Virus record (IMG/VR): IMGVR_UViG_3300033571_029008
Coordinates: 1-23,953 of that record
Origin: a virus
Reading direction: 5' to 3' (one strand)
DNA length: 23,953 nucleotides
In this document: one piece after another, positions 21,092 through 23,953 of the stretch
Layout of the letters: each line of letters opens with the position of its first letter
Position numbering within the stretch: position 1 is the first letter of the stretch
Notes under the pieces: model-generated
Databases searched by the model: none
What the model saw: only the letters and a program-made list of their open reading frames with translations
Told to the model about the DNA's origin: nothing
Made by a program: the position numbers and the translations under genes

Positions 21092-21700
21092 TTAAGATCT
21101 TCCACCCCATTGAATATCGGGATATGCTTCCATTACATTTGCTTGTGTAATATTGTATTTTGTTTCTAATTTTTTATCCTTAACTAAGCAGAGAACTTCA
21201 GCTTCTAATGGATGAAGTCCTTGTAACAAATTAATAAACATGGTCTCTCTACGCATAGAAGAAAGTCCATCATTTCCACCTTTTACAAAATTATAGAATT
21301 TGGTATATTCTTTACGAATAGAAGATCTTCCTTGATCCTGAGAACCAAGAGAATTACTTCCAATTTCATTCATTTTATTCACAGCATCGTCAATTTTCTC
21401 GGATAAAGTACCTTGAAATGAATGTTGTTCATCTAATCCAGCATAAGGAACTTCTCCAGGAGGAAGTGCTGAAATTATACTCGAATCAAAATTCCAAATT
21501 AAAATTGTTTTAAGTGAAGGAGTAGAATACTTTTGAAGTACTTCAACTTTTTTTACATCACTTTTAAGTTGTGATACTAGATTTAGAATTTCAAAAATAA
21601 AAGGATTTGCTGGAAGTTCTAAAATTTTTTCCGAAGAAGTTTTTTTAGTTGTTCTACGATTTGCGGGTCTTGCACTCTTTGTTTCGGTCATCATTGCCAT
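21092..21700 (-). CDS. Conserved marine T4-like phage protein (possible DUF6433)
   Basis: The protein is 202 aa. The N-terminus is basic (KSARPANRRTTKKTSSEK). The body has KVEVLQKYSTPSLKTILIWN, FDSSIISALPPGEVPYAGLD, KEYTKFYNFVKGGNDGLSSM, RRETMFINLLQGLHPLEAEV, LCLVKDKKLETKYNITQANV and ends YPDIQWGGR. The LL-x-GLH-x-x-EAEVL-x-x-VKDK block is shared by a family found in many T4-like marine phages, which I believe is DUF6433. Function is unknown. Possible starts are Met1, Met3 and Met4. Confidence 0.7.
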   Translation of the reverse strand: MAMMTETKSARPANRRTTKKTSSEKILELPANPFIFEILNLVSQLKSDVKKVEVLQKYSTPSLKTILIWNFDSSIISALPPGEVPYAGLDEQHSFQGTLSEKIDDAVNKMNEIGSNSLGSQDQGRSSIRKEYTKFYNFVKGGNDGLSSMRRETMFINLLQGLHPLEAEVLCLVKDKKLETKYNITQANVMEAYPDIQWGGRS

Positions 21701-21728
21701 AAAAATATAAAATTAAAAATTATAGGAA

Positions 21729-21735
21729 TATTTAG
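21729..21735 (-). promoter_or_regulatory. Possible late promoter motif CTAAATA
   Basis: The heptamer overlaps the stop codon of the 77-aa gene and lies 29 bases before the 202-aa gene. It equals the leftward motif at 12473-12479. Confidence 0.3.
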
Positions 21736-21965
21736 TCTTCATCGATGTTGTCTGCATCATCGTCATCAAAATAATCAGGATTAAAACTAATTGCTAAGAC
21801 TTCATCTGGTATAATGTTTCCATTTTTGTCATAAAATTCTGGATGAAGTTTGGGTCTATCTTGATAATTCATCATATATTCTCGAATATTCCAACCAATC
21901 GTAACTCCGATTAAAAAGAATAGAATAATTATCGAGGAAATAAAAATTGAACCAGATACTAACAT
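21732..21965 (-). CDS. Small single-pass membrane protein
   Basis: The 77-aa protein has one hydrophobic segment at residues 5-25 (GSIFISSIIILFFLIGVTIG), then WNIREYMMNYQDRPKLHPEF, YDKNGNIIPDEVLAISFNPD and a very acidic tail. HPE-x-x-D-x-NGN-x-x-x-DE-(I/V)-L is shared with small cyanophage membrane proteins. Topology is probably N-out, C-terminal tail in the cytoplasm, by inference. It has a good ribosome site (ACGGAG, 8 bases before ATG). Function is unknown. Confidence 0.75.
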   Translation of the reverse strand: MLVSGSIFISSIIILFFLIGVTIGWNIREYMMNYQDRPKLHPEFYDKNGNIIPDEVLAISFNPDYFDDDDADNIDED

Positions 21966-22122
21966 TTTTTTCTCCGTGAAGTTATAAAAAATTCAAAATG
22001 AATATTTACATCCCATTTTGAAAGGGAGAAAATTCTTTTAAAAATAAGATTAAAAAATTTAGACTGCTTTTTTTTACCTCCGTTCAAGATAAAATCTACA
22101 CCACGATTTTGATGTATATTAC

Positions 22123-22129
22123 TATTTAG
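22123..22129 (-). promoter_or_regulatory. Possible late promoter motif CTAAATA
   Basis: The motif CTAAATAG lies just after the glutaredoxin stop, at the head of a 168-base gap before the membrane-protein gene. The gap holds no convincing gene, which would make it a long leader. Confidence 0.3.
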
Positions 22130-22133
22130 ATCT

Positions 22134-22373
22134 TTATTTGACAATTTGTTTTTCTTTTAGAAATTGAATAGATTGAACACATCCACCTAACTTTTCTCCA
22201 TCACAGAGTACTTGAGGAAAAGTTGAACCTTCTCCAAACTCCGAATAGAATTGTTCTTTAGTGAAATGTTCATCCAGATTATACACGACAAACTTATTTC
22301 CTGTCAATTCTAAAATCATTTCAATTTTTTTGCAGAAGGGGCATCCTTCTTTGGAATAAACTACAAAATTCAT
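22134..22373 (-). CDS. grx: Glutaredoxin
   Basis: The 79-aa protein has the CPFC redox site (residues 11-14), the STFPQV cis-proline segment and LGGCVQSIQFL, the glutathione-binding GG motif. This is a compact glutaredoxin like T4 nrdC. It would supply electrons to ribonucleotide reductase for deoxyribonucleotide synthesis, matching the nearby thyX in purpose. No reductase gene lies in this window. Confidence 0.92.
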   Translation of the reverse strand: MNFVVYSKEGCPFCKKIEMILELTGNKFVVYNLDEHFTKEQFYSEFGEGSTFPQVLCDGEKLGGCVQSIQFLKEKQIVK

Positions 22374-22399
22374 ATTTTTTAAGAATAAGTTAAAGATTT

Positions 22400-22615
22400 T
22401 TAGTATTCATCAGAAGATTCTTCTTCCGCTGCAATTTCTACAGAGTTTTCATCTGAAATTGATACTCCGATTTGTTTTAAATATTGTACTATACCTTCGA
22501 GCAAAAGAATGGTTTTTTGTTTGGTGTTAATTTCTTCATTCAGAGTATTGATTTCAACCTGTAATTGCTTCTGTTGATCAAGTGCATTTTTTAAATGTTT
22601 TTGTTGTTCAGTCAT
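22400..22615 (-). CDS. Small coiled-coil phage protein
   Basis: The 71-aa product is one long predicted coiled coil: MTEQQKHLKNALDQQKQLQV, EINTLNEEINTKQKTILLLE, GIVQYLKQIGV, then an acidic tail EIAAEEESSDEY. Similar short proteins with L-x-x-EI-x-x-L...LEG-x-x-QYL occur in cyanophages. Function is unknown. Confidence 0.7.
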   Translation of the reverse strand: MTEQQKHLKNALDQQKQLQVEINTLNEEINTKQKTILLLEGIVQYLKQIGVSISDENSVEIAAEEESSDEY

Positions 22616-22655
22616 AATATTTTAAATAAAATTATTTCATAATATATATTCTGTT

Positions 22656-23300
22656 TTATTCCTGTTTGAAAATGGCAATAAATTCTTCAGGTGAATTAGA
22701 TTCCTTTGCGAGATCTATCAGTTTTTCTATTAATTCTGGTGGAGGTGGAATAGTATTCACCATAGAAGTCCAGACAAAGATAAAATCATCATAAGATCCC
22801 TGTGTCAAATTATTGAATATATCTGGAATTGAAGTTATCATTAAAGGATAATATGGAAAAATTTGTAGAATATAATCATTTAATTCTTTTAAAACTGATG
22901 CTCCTGTCCGAAATTTTTTCCAATCTGGTTCTTGAGGTTTTTCATCAGTAGAATTATCTCCATTATCAATTGGATCATAATATTGAATATCTGAAATTAT
23001 ACTCGTACTATCCTGATAAATCAATTCATTGATACTAGTATCAACAATTATGAATTTACGAAAATATCTATACCAGGCAATCTTTTGAGTTCGTGGATCA
23101 TAATCATAAGTTTCTACAATATTATCTTCAGTATCAATAACATGAGGAGTTGGAATTTGAATTGGACCAATCCAATCAATACTACTAAGTTGTTGATCTG
23201 TCAATGATTGCAAATTATTCATTATCATTCCACCGGGAAATCTCCATCTATCCGGAAGTTCTTGGGGATACTCTCCTCCAGGTGGACTATATAAATTCAT
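22656..23300 (-). CDS. Conserved phage protein, possibly tail-fibre associated
   Basis: The 214-aa protein begins MNLYSPPGGEYPQELPDRWR and has FPGGM, LTDQQLSSIDWIGPIQIPTP, DYDPRTQKIAWYRYFRKFII, DWKKFRTGASVLKELNDYIL, and a C-terminal helical part from ENEDIFNN-type to EFIAIFKQE. The DPRT-x-K-x-x-W-R/Y layout is seen in short structural proteins near tail-fibre genes of cyanophages. It starts with a 4-base ATGA overlap with the DUF6165 gene and lies near the lectin gene, so a host-recognition or fibre-assembly role is possible. No enzyme motif is seen. Confidence 0.65.
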   Translation of the reverse strand: MNLYSPPGGEYPQELPDRWRFPGGMIMNNLQSLTDQQLSSIDWIGPIQIPTPHVIDTEDNIVETYDYDPRTQKIAWYRYFRKFIIVDTSINELIYQDSTSIISDIQYYDPIDNGDNSTDEKPQEPDWKKFRTGASVLKELNDYILQIFPYYPLMITSIPDIFNNLTQGSYDDFIFVWTSMVNTIPPPPELIEKLIDLAKESNSPEEFIAIFKQE

Positions 23301-23680
23301 ATTTTCTCTGACTTATGTGAGTATTTATGAAGTTTAATTTCACGATATTCAGAATTTGTTTTTTGGTTAATTCTTTTTTTAATCTCTGCTCTTTCATCAT
23401 TTGTCAGATAAACTTGTCGAGCTAACTGAATAAAATTTTCAGAAAAATCTTTTTGATTTTCGTATTCTCTAATCTCATCTTCAATTTTCCAAAGTTTTTG
23501 ATTTACGAGTAAAAGTTCTGATAATTCATTTTCATGATAAACAGAATTTGATTTTGCTATGCTGATTAATTCAGAAAGTTCTTTATGTATAAAAGAATTA
23601 TTTGAATATTGAGACTTGATTTGTAAGATTGTAATCTTATCTAAAAGTTCGCCTACTGATATTGGAATCGTAATGTTCAT
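23297..23680 (-). CDS. DUF6165 family protein
   Basis: From the ATG at 23680 the product is 127 aa: MNITIPISVGELLDKITILQ, IKSQYSNNSFIHKELSELIS, VNQKLWKIEDEIREYENQKD, FSENFIQLARQVYLTNDERA, EIKKRINQ. This is the complete DUF6165 pattern (ISVGELLDKITIL...LW-IED-IRE...FI-LAR-VY-TND-RA-IK). An upstream start at 23707 would add nine residues encoded by the T-rich tract after the lectin gene; homologs begin at the ISVGE end, so the shorter start is preferred. The family occurs in bacteria and phages, often near glycan genes, without a known function. Confidence 0.85.
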   Translation of the reverse strand: MNITIPISVGELLDKITILQIKSQYSNNSFIHKELSELISIAKSNSVYHENELSELLLVNQKLWKIEDEIREYENQKDFSENFIQLARQVYLTNDERAEIKKRINQKTNSEYREIKLHKYSHKSEKI

Positions 23681-23710
23681 AATTAAAAAACAAGTAACAA
23701 GAAACAAGTA

Positions 23711-23953
23711 TCAATAAGTAACACACCGGAAGGCACGCACGCAGCAGGTGCTCGTCTTATTGTTGCAGTACGTAGTACCATTGTTAAAGCACAGAAAGCA
23801 ACCGAGAGTAGCACTAAGCTCCGTAGAAGACCAATAAATGGCGGCGGAGAACGTATCCCACTGAGATCTACAAATATAACCAGGATTATTTAATTGTGAT
23901 ATTGAAGGAACAAACCAATCAGAAGGATTAAATCCACAATTAGCCAATTGAGA
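23711..23953 (-). CDS. C-terminal end of a DUF1566/C-type-lectin-like tail adhesin (partial)
   Basis: The frame is open through the window edge (no start seen; the first in-window codons are TCT CAA TTG), so this is the last 80 codons of a longer gene. It has FNPSDWFVPSISQLN, AIYWSSTE and a terminal CVRAFRCVTY. DWF-P-x-x-x-x-LN...YWSSTE...FNNG...VRAFR is the DUF1566/C-type-lectin fold found at tips of phage tail proteins. The last 25 codons are GC-rich and use many NNC codons with five cysteines, unlike the AT-rich neighbourhood. That is what mutation of AAC codons by a diversity-generating retroelement leaves. It probably binds the host surface. Confidence 0.8.
   Translation of the reverse strand, partial: SQLANCGFNPSDWFVPSISQLNNPGYICRSQWDTFSAAIYWSSTELSATLGCFLCFNNGTTYCNNKTSTCCVRAFRCVTY
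23741..23809 (-). other. Candidate variable region of a diversity-generating retroelement
   Basis: The 23 codons include CTC, TGC four times or more, TAC, AGC, ACC and AAC; most sites that are AAC in known templates end in C with the first two bases changed. The constant flank GTGCGTGCCTTCCGG (VRAFR) follows at 23740-23726. No reverse transcriptase or template repeat is inside the window. Confidence 0.5.

Noticed and set aside
21959-22144. 61-codon minus-strand frame between glutaredoxin and the membrane-protein gene, starting at TTG.
   Set aside because: No ribosome site before the TTG, odd Lys/Phe-rich composition and no recognisable motif. The GGAGG at about 22080 is not followed by a start at a usable distance. 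I treat 21966-22133 as a non-coding gap.
23660-23710. ACTTGTT-type short repeats after the lectin gene, considered as template repeat of a retroelement or attachment site.
   Set aside because: Too short and low-complexity; no adenine-rich near-copy of the lectin end is present in this window, and no integrase is seen.
1-23953. CRISPR arrays, insertion sequences, prophage integration genes.
   Set aside because: No regularly spaced repeats of CRISPR type, no transposase and no integrase frames were seen.

Overview
This window is part of the genome of a T4-like marine myovirus. It is AT-rich throughout and carries T4 core genes in their marine (cyanophage or pelagiphage) form: 4, 5, 26, a 27-like hub gene, 32, 33, 48, 53, a 54-like gene and 59. 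It also has genes common in marine phages (phoH, flavin-dependent thyX, a RecB-like exonuclease, glutaredoxin) and a probable DUF1825 gene, a family otherwise known from cyanobacteria. A cyanophage of Prochlorococcus or Synechococcus is the best guess; a Pelagibacter phage cannot be excluded from the sequence alone. All product names come from reading motifs by eye.

Layout. 1-86 (+): a tRNA cut at its 5' end. 102-12439 (-): the tail and baseplate module, transcribed right to left: gp54-like tube initiator, gp26-like chaperone, a small chaperone ORF reached by a predicted -1 ribosomal frameshift, a 1041-aa probable tape-measure protein, a 932-aa cell-wall hydrolase (lysozyme-like plus M23 peptidase), a gp27-like hub protein, a gp5-like spike hub without a lysozyme domain, and a small spike beta-helix protein. 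12473-12486: back-to-back late promoters. 12530-14942 (+): gp4, an unknown protein, gp48 and gp53, ended by a bidirectional terminator that also serves gene 32. 14973-17714 (-): the 33-59-DUF1825-32 replication and late-transcription cluster. 17726-20623 (-): exonuclease, phoH, an FmdB-like protein, thyX and two small ORFs, behind a sigma70-like promoter. 20722-23680 (-): small conserved phage genes and glutaredoxin. 23711-23953 (-): the 3' end of a C-type-lectin-like (DUF1566) tail adhesin gene that runs off the window.

Main discoveries. (1) Gene 32 is interrupted by a 516-nt group IA-type self-splicing intron at 15459-15974, with P1, P2, P7, P8, P9 and P10 recognisable. Precise excision restores a 304-aa gp32. 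The intron holds a decayed PD-(D/E)XK endonuclease. (2) A canonical slippery heptamer T TTT TTC lies just before the stop of the gp26-like gene and would fuse it to a 56-aa downstream ORF, the same logic as lambda G/GT. This points to the following 1041-aa gene as the tape measure. (3) The lectin gene end at 23741-23809 has the codon signature (many NNC codons, GC-rich, cysteine-rich) of a diversity-generating retroelement variable region. (4) Peptidoglycan hydrolysis appears to have moved from gp5 to a separate two-enzyme protein, while gp5 carries a long array of short beta repeats instead.
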